Below are positions 41,692 to 51,800 of a stretch of 56,938 nt of DNA, one piece after another (position 1 is the first letter of the stretch; every line of letters begins with the position of its first letter). The stretch covers positions 1 to 56,938 of the forward strand of contig NZ_BOOA01000056.1 of the NCBI RefSeq assembly GCF_016862995.1, read 5' to 3'. The stretch is from Acrocarpospora phusangensis. Lineage in GTDB: Bacteria > Actinomycetota > Actinomycetes > Streptosporangiales > Streptosporangiaceae. A program made the position numbers and the translations under genes. The notes beneath the pieces are model-generated. The model was not told the DNA's origin. It made no database searches and saw only the letters and a program-made list of their open reading frames with translations.

Positions 41692-43356
41692 GTGGTAAGC
41701 GAGCCCAATAAGCCAACGAAGGTGTCTGCGAAGACGGCGAGGGCCGGGGTCGGCGGACTTTTGCGGGGTTTTGTGAAGAATCCCGTCATCGTGTCGCGCG
41801 TCGTGGTGGGCAAGGTCAAGTCGGATCCCATGCGCGTGGCCCAGGCCGCCGCCGACGCGATGCCCGCCCGGATGCGCCCGCTGGTGGGCCGGGTGGCCTG
41901 GCCGGTCGCCCGGTACGCGCGCGTCACGATCCGGAAGATCGTCCGCCGGATGGCCGACGGACCGCTCGAAGCGGCCAAGGTGCACTGGGAGGCCGGGCGG
42001 ATCAGCAAGGCCGTCGAGGTGCTGCGACCGCACACCCGCTGGCCGTTCATCCGCCGCAGGATCGCCTACTACGAGGGCGAACTGGCCGCGATCGGCAAGG
42101 ACCCGATCCCGCCCAAGGCCAAGGTCATCATGGGTGACCGGGTGCCGGGCCGGGTGCTGCACATGGTGACCAACGCGCTGCCGTACACGCAGGCGGGGTA
42201 CACGGTGCGGACGCACCGGATCGTCACCGCGCAGAAGGCGGCGGGGCTCGATCCGCACGTGGTGACCAGCTGGGGCTGGCCCATGCTCCAGGGCCACACC
42301 GACGCCACGCCGTACGAGGAGATCGACGAGATCCCCTACCGGCGGCTGCTGCCCAGCGGCGAGGTGCCGTTCGAGAGCCGCGGCCGGATGATCCGCGGCG
42401 CCGCGGACGTGACCGAACTGGTCCGGCAACTGCGCCCGCAGGTCCTGCACGCCGCCACCGACCACCGCAACGGCTCGGTGGCCCTGGCCGTGCGGGAGCG
42501 TACGAACACCCCGTTCGTCTACGAGGTGCGCGGCTTCCTGGAGGAGACCTGGACCTCCCGGGACCCCAAGCGCATCGGCAGCGAGCGCCACCTGCTCCAG
42601 AAGGAGCGGGAGGCGCACATCATGCGCTCCGCGGACGCGGTGGTCACCCTCGCCGAGACCATGGTCACCGAGATCGTCGACCGCGGCGTGCCCCGCGATC
42701 GCATCTACCTGGCCCCCAACGCGGTGGACGACAGCCTGCTCACCGCCTCCTACGACGGCCACTCCCTGCGCCGCGAGTACGGCATCCGCGACGACGAGAT
42801 CGTGGTCGGCTCGGTGTCCAGCATCGTCGCGTACGAGGGCTTCGCCACCCTGCTGAGCGCCGCCGCGCTGCTGAAGGCCCAGGGCGCGCCGGTCCGGGTG
42901 CTCATCGTCGGCGACGGCGCCGAGCGGCCCGCGCTGCTCCAGCAGGTGGACAAGCTCGGCATCGGCGACGTCTGCCTGCTGCCGGGCCGGGTCGGCCCCG
43001 AGGAGGCCCTCCAGGCCCAGGCGGCCATCGACATCTTCGTCTGCCCCCGGGACGATCTGCGCGTCTGCCGGCTGGTGACCCCGCTCAAGCCGGTCGAGGC
43101 GATGGCGCTGGGCAAGCCGGTCGTGCTGAGCGACCTGCCGGCCCTGGCTGAGCTGGTCGGATCCGACGGCGCCGGGTTGCTGGTGAAGCCGGAGAGCCCG
43201 GAGGAACTGGCCAAGGCCATCGCCGAGCTGAGGGACGACCCGGAGCGCCGCCGCAAGATGGGCGAGGCCGGACGGGCAGAAGTTGCCGCGAAAAGGACAT
43301 GGAGCAGCCTCGCAAAGACCTATCGTGAAATTTACGAATCGATCGCCAGCAAGTGA
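41692..43356 (+). CDS. GT4 family glycosyltransferase
   Basis: 554 residues from GTG 41692 (MVSEPNKPTKVSA). An N-terminal basic helical region of about 150 residues (VGRVAWPVARYARVTIRKIVRRM) precedes the GT-B fold: VPGRVLHMVTNALPYTQAGYTVRTHRI, VYEVRGFLEETW, APNAVDDSLL, VGSVSSIVAYEGFATLLSAAALL, VLIVGDGAERPALL and the donor-site block PLKPVEAMALGKPVVLSDLPALAELV (EX7E-like). The active site likely uses a nucleotide sugar made by this cluster. Divergent from wecB with a 56-base spacer containing GGCAA-ACG-TTGCC. Confidence 0.88.
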   Translation: MVSEPNKPTKVSAKTARAGVGGLLRGFVKNPVIVSRVVVGKVKSDPMRVAQAAADAMPARMRPLVGRVAWPVARYARVTIRKIVRRMADGPLEAAKVHWEAGRISKAVEVLRPHTRWPFIRRRIAYYEGELAAIGKDPIPPKAKVIMGDRVPGRVLHMVTNALPYTQAGYTVRTHRIVTAQKAAGLDPHVVTSWGWPMLQGHTDATPYEEIDEIPYRRLLPSGEVPFESRGRMIRGAADVTELVRQLRPQVLHAATDHRNGSVALAVRERTNTPFVYEVRGFLEETWTSRDPKRIGSERHLLQKEREAHIMRSADAVVTLAETMVTEIVDRGVPRDRIYLAPNAVDDSLLTASYDGHSLRREYGIRDDEIVVGSVSSIVAYEGFATLLSAAALLKAQGAPVRVLIVGDGAERPALLQQVDKLGIGDVCLLPGRVGPEEALQAQAAIDIFVCPRDDLRVCRLVTPLKPVEAMALGKPVVLSDLPALAELVGSDGAGLLVKPESPEELAKAIAELRDDPERRRKMGEAGRAEVAAKRTWSSLAKTYREIYESIASK

Positions 43357-43458
43357 GTTCCACCGAAGACGCCGGATGTGGTGCATCAGGCATCCTTGGT
43401 GCCGAGTTGAGATAGCCTTTGCGACCATGAAGTGTTGTTCCCGCTCCCAGGTCTCATC

Positions 43459-44721
43459 GTGACCCGCTTCGATCTAACGATCATTGGATTGGGCTACGTG
43501 GGCATGCCGCTGGCCAAGGAGGCCACCGCGGCCGGCTTGACCGTTGCCGGGCTCGACGTGGACCCCGCCAAAGTGGACGCGCTCAACGCTGGCAGGTCGT
43601 ACATCGACGACCTGACCGACGCGGACCTCGACGCCATGCTCGGCAACGGCTTCACGGCCACGCTGGACCCGTCGGTGCTCGCCGAGTCGTCGACGATCGT
43701 GATCTGCGTGCCGACGCCGCTGGATGAGGACCACCGCCCGGACCTGTCCGCCGTCGAGGGGGCCACCGCGACCGTGGCCGCGCAGCTGCGGCCGGGCACG
43801 CTGGTGGTCCTGGAGTCGACCACCTGGCCGGGCACCACCGACGAGGTGGCGCGGCCGATCCTGGAGAAGTCGGGCCTGGTCGCCGGGACCGACTTCCACC
43901 TGGCGTTCTCGCCGGAGCGGATCGACCCGGGCAACACCAAGTACGGGCTGCGCAACACGCCCAAGGTGGTCGGCGGCTTCACCCCCGCCTGCCGCGAGCG
44001 GGCCGAGACCTTCTACTCGCAGTTCATCGAGCGGGTCGTGCCGGTCAGCGGCACCCGCGAGGCCGAGATGGCCAAGCTGCTGGAGAACACCTACCGGCAC
44101 GTCAACATCGCGCTCGTGAACGAGATGGCGATCTTCTGCGACGAGCTCGGGGTGAACCTCTGGGAGGCCATCGAGGCGGCGGCCACCAAGCCCTTCGGGT
44201 TCCAGAAGTTCCTGCCGGGTCCCGGTGTGGGCGGGCACTGCATCCCGGTGGACCCGTCGTACCTGTCGTACACGGTGCGCAAGCTCGGGTACCCGTTCCG
44301 GTTCGTGGAGCTGGCGCAGGAGATCAACGAGCGCATGCCGTCGTACGTGGTGGCGCGGGTGCAGCGGTTGCTGAACCGGCACCGCAAGCCGGTCAACGGG
44401 TCGAAGGTGCTGCTGCTCGGCGTGACGTACAAGCCGGACATCGCGGACGAGCGGGAGACGCCGGCGATACCGGTCGCGGAGGCGCTGCTCGAACTCGGCG
44501 CCGAGCTCACGTTCTGCGATCCGCACGTGCGCCAGTGGTCGGTGGAGGGCCGGCCGATCCCGCGCCAGGAGGACCTGGCCGAGGCCATCGTGGCCGCGGA
44601 CGTGACGGTGCTGCTTCAGCAGCACGCCGCGTTCGACCTGGACCTGATCGAGCGCCAGGGCAGCCTCGTGCTCGACACTCGTGGCGTGCTCGCCACGAGC
44701 GAACGCGTCGAGCGGCTGTAG
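43459..44721 (+). CDS. wecC: UDP-N-acetyl-D-mannosamine dehydrogenase (nucleotide sugar dehydrogenase)
   Basis: 420 residues from GTG 43459 (MTRFDLTIIGLGYVG). NAD-binding GLGYVGMPLA, TTIVICVPTPLDEDHRPDLS, ESTTWPGTTDEVARPILE, AFSPERIDPGN, LLENTYRHVNIALVNE and the catalytic Cys motif GPGVGGHCIPVDP (about 260) place it in the UDP-glucose/UDP-ManNAc dehydrogenase superfamily; the Y-R-H-V-N-I-A block and the wecB neighbour favour UDP-ManNAc as substrate. It makes UDP-ManNAcA with two NAD+ molecules. Follows the GT4 gene at 102 bases and is followed by another GT4 gene at 13 bases. Confidence 0.9.
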   Translation: MTRFDLTIIGLGYVGMPLAKEATAAGLTVAGLDVDPAKVDALNAGRSYIDDLTDADLDAMLGNGFTATLDPSVLAESSTIVICVPTPLDEDHRPDLSAVEGATATVAAQLRPGTLVVLESTTWPGTTDEVARPILEKSGLVAGTDFHLAFSPERIDPGNTKYGLRNTPKVVGGFTPACRERAETFYSQFIERVVPVSGTREAEMAKLLENTYRHVNIALVNEMAIFCDELGVNLWEAIEAAATKPFGFQKFLPGPGVGGHCIPVDPSYLSYTVRKLGYPFRFVELAQEINERMPSYVVARVQRLLNRHRKPVNGSKVLLLGVTYKPDIADERETPAIPVAEALLELGAELTFCDPHVRQWSVEGRPIPRQEDLAEAIVAADVTVLLQQHAAFDLDLIERQGSLVLDTRGVLATSERVERL

Positions 44722-44734
44722 GGAGGCCTGACGC

Positions 44735-45823
44735 GTGCACGTGCTCGTCATGACGGTGGTGCATCACCCCGAGGACGCCCGGATCCTGCACCGGCAGATC
44801 CGGGCTCTCGTCGACGCCGGTCATGAGGTCACGTACGCGGCGCCGTACACGGCGCGCGGAGTCGTCCCCCGGTCCTGGGTGACCGGCGTCGATCTGCCCA
44901 GGGCGGCGGAGCGGCGCAGGGTCACGGCCGTACGGGCCGCCCGGCGGTTGTTCAAGAGCATGCGCGGCAAGGTCGACCTGTGCCTGATTCACGACCCGGA
45001 ACTGCTCTTCGCGGTGGCCGGCGTGCGCAACCGGCCGCCGGTCGTCTGGGACGTGCACGAGGACACCCCGGCCACTCTGTCGCTGAAGCCGTGGCTGCCC
45101 GCGTTCCTGCGGCCCCCGACCCGCTTCCTGGCCCGCCTCCTGGAGGGTACGGCGGAGCGCCACCTGCACCTGCTGCTGGCCGAGACCGCGTACGCGGGCC
45201 GGTTCCGGCAGGCCCACCTGGTCGTCCCGAACGAGACCTGGGTGCCCGACAACGTCAGCGCCCCCGGCGACGACCGCGTCGTCTACCTGGGCTGGCTGTC
45301 GGAGGCGCGCGGCGTGCGCGAGGCCGTCGAGGTGGCCCGCCTGCTGCGCCCGCACCGCGTGGCCGTCGAACTCATCGGGTACGCAGACCCGCAGACTCGC
45401 CCGGTGCTCGCCCACGCGGTCGAGGAGGGCGTGCTGGAGTGGCGCGACTTCATGCCCAACGACGAGGCGCTCAAGCGGCTGGACGGCGCGCTGGCAGGCC
45501 TCTCGCTGCTGCACGACGAGCCCAACTACCGGCACTCCATGCCCACCAAGATCGTGGAGTACATGGCCCACGGCATACCGGTGATCACGACGCCGTCGCC
45601 GCGGGCGGTCGAGCTGGTGGAGCGTTACCAGAGCGGCATGGTCGTGCCCTGGCAGGATCCGCAGGCGGTCGCCAAGGCGGTGCTGTCGCTGCGGGACAAC
45701 ACCGAGGAGCGCCGGGGTGCGGGCGCGCGTGGCTACGCCGCCGCCCGAGCCAACCACCACTGGCCGAACTCCGCGCGCCGCTTCGTCGCCCAGCTCGAAG
45801 CGTGGGCGGGCGTCAGGCCATAG
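44735..45823 (+). CDS. GT4 family glycosyltransferase
   Basis: 362 residues from GTG 44735 (MHVLVMTVVHHPEDARILHRQI). GT-B motifs include HEVTYAAPYT, CLIHDPELL, VWDVHEDTPATLS, VVYLGWLSEARGVREAVEVARLL and the C-terminal MPTKIVEYMAHGIPVITTPSPRAVELV. The VHHPEDARI/HDPEL pattern is seen in transferases of the WbuB/RfaB-like group that add the second sugar of a repeat unit. Thirteen bases after wecC and in the same operon, so it probably transfers ManNAcA or a sugar next to it. Confidence 0.87.
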   Translation: MHVLVMTVVHHPEDARILHRQIRALVDAGHEVTYAAPYTARGVVPRSWVTGVDLPRAAERRRVTAVRAARRLFKSMRGKVDLCLIHDPELLFAVAGVRNRPPVVWDVHEDTPATLSLKPWLPAFLRPPTRFLARLLEGTAERHLHLLLAETAYAGRFRQAHLVVPNETWVPDNVSAPGDDRVVYLGWLSEARGVREAVEVARLLRPHRVAVELIGYADPQTRPVLAHAVEEGVLEWRDFMPNDEALKRLDGALAGLSLLHDEPNYRHSMPTKIVEYMAHGIPVITTPSPRAVELVERYQSGMVVPWQDPQAVAKAVLSLRDNTEERRGAGARGYAAARANHHWPNSARRFVAQLEAWAGVRP

Positions 45824-45865
45824 AGTCCGTACAAGCCTTAGTCATATAAGCCGAATACTTCAGGG

Positions 45866-47692
45866 GTGACGGTTTTGCGCTGGCTGGCTCTGATCTTGGG
45901 GGTGGCGATTCTCGGCGGGGTCGCGTCCGTCGTGCTCGCACTCAACGAGCCCGGCTCCCGTACCGCGAACGTGGGTAACAGCGCGCCGTCCTCGCCCAAG
46001 CCGAGTGAGTCGGTGAAGTCGAACGAGTTCACCGATCCGTGTGGAACGTTCGACACCAATGTGACGACTCCGTACTCCATCACGGGCTACTGGATCGTGC
46101 CGACCGCCGACCGCTGCAACTGGCGGCGGCAGTTAGAGGCGATCCACCACGTGGGCGGGGACACGGTGGTCCGGCTGGGCTTCGGACTCTCGCCCCGGCA
46201 GCTCGACCCCGAGGGCCAGGTCCTCGACCAGGTCACCGCCGAGGGCAAGGACCCGCTCCCCGACAAGCGGTACGCCGTCTGCGTCGAGAACGGCGTCCCC
46301 TGCGCCAAGGCCGCCGAGAACGACCTCAAGGCCGCCAACCCCGACAACCGCGTCAGCTGGAACTTCGTCTACCGCACCGACGAGCAGTACGGGAATGGCG
46401 TGTTCCGCTGCCCGGCCATGGAACGCAAGATCGTCGTCGGCGAGAAGGTGTTCTACCGCCTGATCGCCTCCGAGGACGGCTCCGACGACGCCACCTGCGA
46501 CTTCACCTCCAAGGGCCGCGCTTACCACGTCATCATCGTGTCCGCCGGCACCACCGACAGCCTCACCGAACTGCTCGACCTGGGCGACCGGTTCGGCATC
46601 CAGGTCTTCCCCGCGCTGCCGCTCGCCCCGCGCGACCCCACCGGCACGACCAGGGCCAACCCCCGGCACGTGGGCACGCTCACCACGCTGACCCGGCGCA
46701 TCCTCCAGGACTACGGCGACCGGCACGCCAACCGCAAGTCGCTCGGCGGGGTGTACCAGCCGTTCGAATTACAGATCCGGGACTGGGCCGAGCCGGAGAA
46801 CGTGCCGACGCTGCAGGTGTACGCCGAGCAGCACCGCATCGTGGAGCAGGAACTGCCCGGCAAGCCCATCCTGGTGAGTCCGTACCTGGACGCGCGCAAG
46901 CGCGTGGCGTACACCTCCACCCCGAAGCAGGTGGCGAGCGGGTTCAAGGCGCTGGCCAGGACCGGGGTCGGGATCATCGCCCCGCAGGACAGCCGGGGCA
47001 CCGGCAAGGTCGGCCTGTTCTGGCCGAACTGGAAGAACAAGCCGGTGGACGAACGGCTCAAGCCCGTCGTCGGTGAGAGCACCTACAACACCGCCTACTA
47101 CGGCGGCACCCGCGACTACTACCGCGAGATGTCCGAGGCCAGGAAGGAACTCCTGGACGAGGGCGTCGAGGTGCAGCTCTGGGCCAACGTGGAGTCCTTC
47201 GAGCCGTCGGCCACCGAGCGGTGCGGCACGCAGGGGTCGCGGGGGCGTACCGACAAGCCGCGCATGGACACGGCGGTGACGCTGGCCGGGCCGTACGTGT
47301 CGAAGATCATTTCTTATATGTGGACGGACTTCTACACCTGCGGCTCGCCGTCGCTGTCGGAGGAGATCGCGCGCGACTGGGACCGGCCGGTGGCGATCCA
47401 GGCGGTACGGGAGAAGCGCCAGATCCAGGACGGCCTGGAGATCCGGGGCTACCACGTCCAGGACGCCAAGATCACCTTAAGCTGGTCCGGACTGGACACC
47501 CCCCGCGTGGTGGACGCCTCCACCGTCGGCTGGTACGACGGCACGCCGATGCCGGACCTGCCGGAGAGCGTCGGTCGCGTCTGGATCCCGGTGGACTGGG
47601 AGTCCATTCCGCAGGACACCTGGGTCCGGGTGGAGGTGACCTCGGCCGACGGGCGCAAGGCGGCCGAGCCGGTGTACTACCGCCACGAGTGA
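45866..47692 (+). CDS. Secreted DUF4434 family protein (putative glycoside hydrolase-like)
   Basis: 608 residues from GTG 45866, preceded by TATAAG at 45845-45850 which may be its -10 element. One N-terminal helix (LALILGVAILGGVASVVLAL) anchors or exports it. After a Ser/Pro linker comes ITGYWIVPTADRCNWRRQLEAIHHVGGDTVVRLGFG, a TIM-barrel-like DUF4434 domain with LGGVYQPFELQIRDWAEPENV, ILVSPYLDARKR, IIAPQDSRGTGK and VQLWANVESFEP. The C-terminal part (about 515-608) is a beta-sandwich-like tail. Role in glycan turnover or export is inferred from its place at the end of the glycan cluster. Confidence 0.78.
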   Translation: MTVLRWLALILGVAILGGVASVVLALNEPGSRTANVGNSAPSSPKPSESVKSNEFTDPCGTFDTNVTTPYSITGYWIVPTADRCNWRRQLEAIHHVGGDTVVRLGFGLSPRQLDPEGQVLDQVTAEGKDPLPDKRYAVCVENGVPCAKAAENDLKAANPDNRVSWNFVYRTDEQYGNGVFRCPAMERKIVVGEKVFYRLIASEDGSDDATCDFTSKGRAYHVIIVSAGTTDSLTELLDLGDRFGIQVFPALPLAPRDPTGTTRANPRHVGTLTTLTRRILQDYGDRHANRKSLGGVYQPFELQIRDWAEPENVPTLQVYAEQHRIVEQELPGKPILVSPYLDARKRVAYTSTPKQVASGFKALARTGVGIIAPQDSRGTGKVGLFWPNWKNKPVDERLKPVVGESTYNTAYYGGTRDYYREMSEARKELLDEGVEVQLWANVESFEPSATERCGTQGSRGRTDKPRMDTAVTLAGPYVSKIISYMWTDFYTCGSPSLSEEIARDWDRPVAIQAVREKRQIQDGLEIRGYHVQDAKITLSWSGLDTPRVVDASTVGWYDGTPMPDLPESVGRVWIPVDWESIPQDTWVRVEVTSADGRKAAEPVYYRHE

Positions 47693-47760
47693 CCTCCCCC
47701 CGCCTGCCGGAGGAGCGCTCTGGCTCCCTGGTGATCCACTCACCGTGTAACGTGCCTGAC

Positions 47761-48417
47761 ATGGTCCCGCGTATTCCCGTCAGCGTGGATCTCGTTGTGC
47801 TCACCGTGCGGTTTCAGCAGTTGAGTGCGCTGGTGTGGCGGCGGGATCGGCCCCCTTACGACGACCTGTGGGCGTTGTCGGGTGGGTTCATCCAGCTGGA
47901 GGAGGATCTGCCCGCCGCGGCGGCCCGGGTGCTGGCCGAACGGGCGGGGCTGCCCGGGGCTCCCGTGCACTTGGAGCAACTCCAGACGTACGGGTATCCG
48001 GATCGGGATCCGCGGCAGCGTGTGGTGAGCGTCGCCTACCTCGGGCTCGCGCCCGACCTGCCGGCCTCGACCGAGGCCCACATGAGCTGGCAGCCTGTCG
48101 CCTCGCTGACCGCCATGGCCTTCGACCACCGCCGCATCGTCCTGGACGGGATCGAACGCGCCCGCGCCAAGCTCGAGTACACCTCGCTCGGCGCCGCCTT
48201 CTGCCCCGCGGAGTTCACCGTCGCCGAACTCCGCCGCGTGTACGAAATCGTGTGGGGGCGTCCCCTCGACCCGCGCAACTTCCACCGCAAGGTCACCAAG
48301 ACCGAGGGCTTCCTCATCCCCACCGGCCGCACCACCACCCGCGACGGCGGCCGGCCCGCCATGCTCTACCGCCGCGGCCCCGCCGTCCTCCTCCACCCCC
48401 CAATGCTCCGCATCTAA
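47761..48417 (+). CDS. NrtR-like transcriptional regulator (degenerate Nudix domain plus winged helix)
   Basis: 218 residues from ATG 47761 (MVPRIPVSVDLVVLTVR). The Nudix region reads LSGGFIQLEEDLPAAAARVLAERAGL: G and the first E are in place but the catalytic REUxEE has become RVLAER, so hydrolysis is unlikely. The C-terminal part FTVAELRRVYEIVWGRPLDPRNFHRKVTKTEGFLIPTGR is the winged helix of NrtR proteins, which bind ADP-ribose-like ligands and control NAD metabolism genes. No NAD genes are adjacent, so its targets are elsewhere. A downstream non-coding repeat follows. Confidence 0.82.
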   Translation: MVPRIPVSVDLVVLTVRFQQLSALVWRRDRPPYDDLWALSGGFIQLEEDLPAAAARVLAERAGLPGAPVHLEQLQTYGYPDRDPRQRVVSVAYLGLAPDLPASTEAHMSWQPVASLTAMAFDHRRIVLDGIERARAKLEYTSLGAAFCPAEFTVAELRRVYEIVWGRPLDPRNFHRKVTKTEGFLIPTGRTTTRDGGRPAMLYRRGPAVLLHPPMLRI

Positions 48418-48480
48418 CCGTTGTTGCCTTCGTCTCGGCTGATCGGGGTCCGTGACTTCGCACTCGCGGTGGTTCTCCCA

Positions 48481-48684
48481 CCCCCCTTTGTTGAGTTGGC
48501 GCTCTGCCCCTCTTTCGGCGCTCGCTGGCATGCCCGGCATTGCCTGCGGTGGTTCTCCCACCCACCCCCCTTCTGCTTGCGGGCTCGGCCCGCGCCTACG
48601 GAGGTCGCTCGCCGTGTGGCGGCTCGTCCGGCACGTGCCGCGCAGCGGCGAACAGGGTGGGCGGGTGGGGACAACCACGGCCAG
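48481..48684 (+). repeat. Dispersed intergenic repeat, copy A (inverted relative to copy B at 55880-56113)
   Basis: This non-coding segment between the NrtR-like gene and the AfsR-like gene is closely similar to the reverse complement of 55880-56113. The most alike parts are GCGCTCTGCCCCTCTTTCGG, GCCCGGCATTGCCTGCGGTG and CGCGCAGCGGCGAACAGGGT. Within it GCGGTGGTTCTCCCACCC (48547-48564) and its inverted relative ending at 48683 frame a roughly 137-bp unit like a miniature inverted-repeat element; a further copy of the end sequence occurs at 48468, and another, inverted, at 48752-48776. The whole gap 48418-48808 has no gene. Confidence 0.75.
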
Positions 48685-48808
48685 CGCGTGCACGGAAACC
48701 CCCACCGGAACCACTGCCGGGCAGGGTTGGTCGACCCGGCGGTGGCGAAGGGTGGGCGGGTGGGACGACCACCGCAACGGCGAAAGCGGAGCCCGGTGTC
48801 CAGCGGAG

Positions 48809-51800
48809 TCAGGGGTTGTCGAGAAGTTCGGTGTGTTCGCGGGAGCCGTACTTCTGGAAGATTTCCAGGGCGGTGGTGAGGGTGGATTGGGCGGTGGGGT
48901 CGGATTGGAGGGATTGGAGGCGGGCGACGTCGCGGAGGGTACGGGCGCGGAAGAGGGGGAGGTCCAGTTCGTCCCAGAGGTGGATGGACTGGTCGAAACA
49001 GGTGGCGGCTTGGGGGAGGCGGCCTTCGGCGAGGTGGAGTTCGCCGAGGGTGCGGAGGGTGAGGGCGGAGCCGAAGCGGTCGGCGGAGCGGCGGGAGACG
49101 GCGAGGGCGTTTTCGAGCTGGGCGAGCAGGCCGTCGAACTTGCCCTGGCGGAAGCGGGCTTTGGCCCAGGCCTGGACGCCGAAGGCTTCGAAGAGTTCGT
49201 CGCCGACCTCGCGGAAGATGGCCAGAGACTGGGCGGCGAGGTCTTCGGCCCGGGTGAGTTCGCCCATGGCGCGGTGGACCAGGGAGAGGCTGCGCAGGCT
49301 GAGGGCTTCGCCGCGGCGGCTGCCCGCCTTCCGGTAGGCGGCGAGGGATTCGGCGAGATCCTCCTGGGCGGGGGTGTAGTCGCCGAGTTCGAGGTGCACG
49401 GAGCCGCGTAGCCGGGTGATCTGCCCGATGGCGGCGTCGTCGCCCATGGCGAGGGCGGAGGTCCTGGCCGCGTCCAGGTAGTCGAGGGCTTCGGCGAAGC
49501 TGCCCTGCTCCCGGCAGGACGCCCCGAGCGAGGCCAGCGCGGAGGTCTCCCCCTGCGCGTCGCCGACCTCCCGGAACATGACCAGCGCCCGGACCAGGCA
49601 CTCGCGGGCTTCGGCGAACCGGTCCTGGGCGTACTTGAGCTCGCCGAGTTCGGCCAGCAGGCGGGCTTCGCCGTGTTTGTTCCCGGCCCGCCGGGCGGCG
49701 GCGAGCGCGGCGTCGTGGGTGCGCGTCCATGCCTGGAGCCGGTTGTGCACCACGAAGACGGACCCGCACAGCGCGGAGGCGAGTTCCCCGGCCAGCTCGT
49801 CCAGGTCCATCGCGGCGGCCACTTCGACGCCGACGACCAGGCTGTCCTGCTCGGCCTCGAACCAGGCGCGCGGGTCGGCGAGCACCCGCGCCGCCAGCCC
49901 GGGATCGGCCTCGATGGCGTGCGGGTACTCCTCCCGCAAGTGGATCGACCCGGAGGGTGCGGCCAACGTGATCTGCTGGATCAGCCACAGCCATCGTCCG
50001 AGCACACGCCGTACCGCTCCCAGACGTTCTTCTGAGGGTTCCTCGGATTCGGCGCGTTCCCTGGCGAAGATCCGTACCAGGTCGTGGATGCGGTAGCGCA
50101 GTTCGCCGAGGCCGTCGGTGCCGGTGTGTTCGACGAGTTGGGCGTCGACGAGGCCCTCGATGAGGTCTTCGGCCTCGTGGCGGGAGAGGCCGAGGAGTGC
50201 TCCCACCGTGGCCGCACAGAAGCCCGGCAAACCGAGCAGGCCGAGGAGGCGCAGGCCGCGCTGGGCCTCGACGGGCAGCGCGCGGTAGCTGAGCTCGATG
50301 CCGGCACGCACTTCCTGGTCGCCGACGGCGAGCTCGTCCAGGCGGCGCAGCTCGCTGGTGAGCCGCTCGGCCATGAGGTCCAGCGACCAGGCACGGCGGG
50401 ACATGAGTTTGGCGCCCGCGATCCTGATGGCGAGCGGCAGGTGGCCGCAGAGGGCGACGATCCGCCGCGCGGGCTCCTGCTCGCGTCCGACCCGGTCGGT
50501 GCCGACGATCCTGGTCAGCAACTCGACGCCTTCGTCCGGGCTGAGTACGGCAAGCTCGGTGAACGTGGCTCCGGCCAGCCCCGACAGCCGGTTGCGCGAA
50601 GTGATGAGGACGGCGGGACCGGGGGTTCCGGGAAGCAGCGGCCGTACCTGGCGTTCGTCGGCGGCGTCGTCGAGGACGATGAGCACGCGCCGCCCCGCGA
50701 GCAGGGACCGATAGCGGGCGGCGCGTTCCTCACGGCCGGTGGGCAGGTTGACGGGGTCGGCGCCGAGTTCGCGCAGCAGCCGGCCGAGCACCTCTTCCGG
50801 CGTGGCCGGGGCGTCGGACATGCCGCGCAGTTCCACGTGGATCTGCCCGTCGGGGAACTCCCGCGCCAACCGATGCCCGACATGCCCGGCAAGCGCGGAC
50901 TTGCCGCTTCCGCCCTGCCCGGAGACGACGGCCACCGGCACCGACGAACTCCCTGTCCGCGGCACGAGCAGCTCGGCCAGGAGTTCGACCTCGTTCCGCC
51001 GTCCGGTGAAGTCCGGGGGCTCCGGCGGCAGTTGGGCCAGCACGTGGCCGGGGCGCGGAGTCTCCGCCCGCTCTTCGCCGGGGGGCACGTAGCGCAGGTC
51101 CGCAGTCCCGAGGCGGGGGTCGTGCACGCCGTACCAGACGTCTTGGGGGCCGAGTCGTGCCTCCTGGGGGCGGGTTCGCGCGGCGCCGCTCCAGCCGAGG
51201 GCGGAGTCGTCGGCGCGGAGGACGGCTTCGTGGACGGCGCGCAGTTCCGAGCCCGGTTCGATGCCGAGTTCCTCCACGAGCAGGTCGCGTCCGCGCTGGA
51301 AGACGGCCAGGGCCTCGGCCTGCATGCCCAGCCGGTAGAGGGCGATCATGAGCTGGCCGCGGAGCCGTTCCCGGGTGGGATGGTCGCCGACGAGCGAGCG
51401 GAGCTCGGCCACGATCTCGGATTCGGCGTTGCGGGCCAGATCGACGGTGACGCGCTCCTCGACGGCCGACAGGCGCATCTCCTCCAGACGGGTGGCCTCG
51501 GCGCGCAACGCCTCCCCGAGCCCCCCGAGCGCCTCACCCCGCCACAGCCCGAGCGCCGCCGAGAACAACTCGCTCGCGCCTTCCAGATCACCCGCGGCCG
51601 CCTGCCGCCGCCCATCCGCGACGAACACCTCGAACTGGGCGGAGTCCACCTCTCCCGGCCGCGTACGGACGACGTATCCCGGCGCCCGCGTCTCGATCAC
51701 CTCACCGCGCCCGGCGGCGAGGAGTTCCTTGCGCAGCGCGGAGACGTACGTCTGGATGAGCGCGGGAGCGCTGCCCGGCGGCGCGGTCGGCCACAGGACG

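Noticed and set aside
48452-49411. Plus-strand frame covering the repeat copy A and the end of the AfsR-like gene
   Set aside because: Its first part is the non-coding repeat; its second part is antisense to the TPR region. The similar peptide in the extended dprA frame reflects DNA repeat identity, not a protein family.
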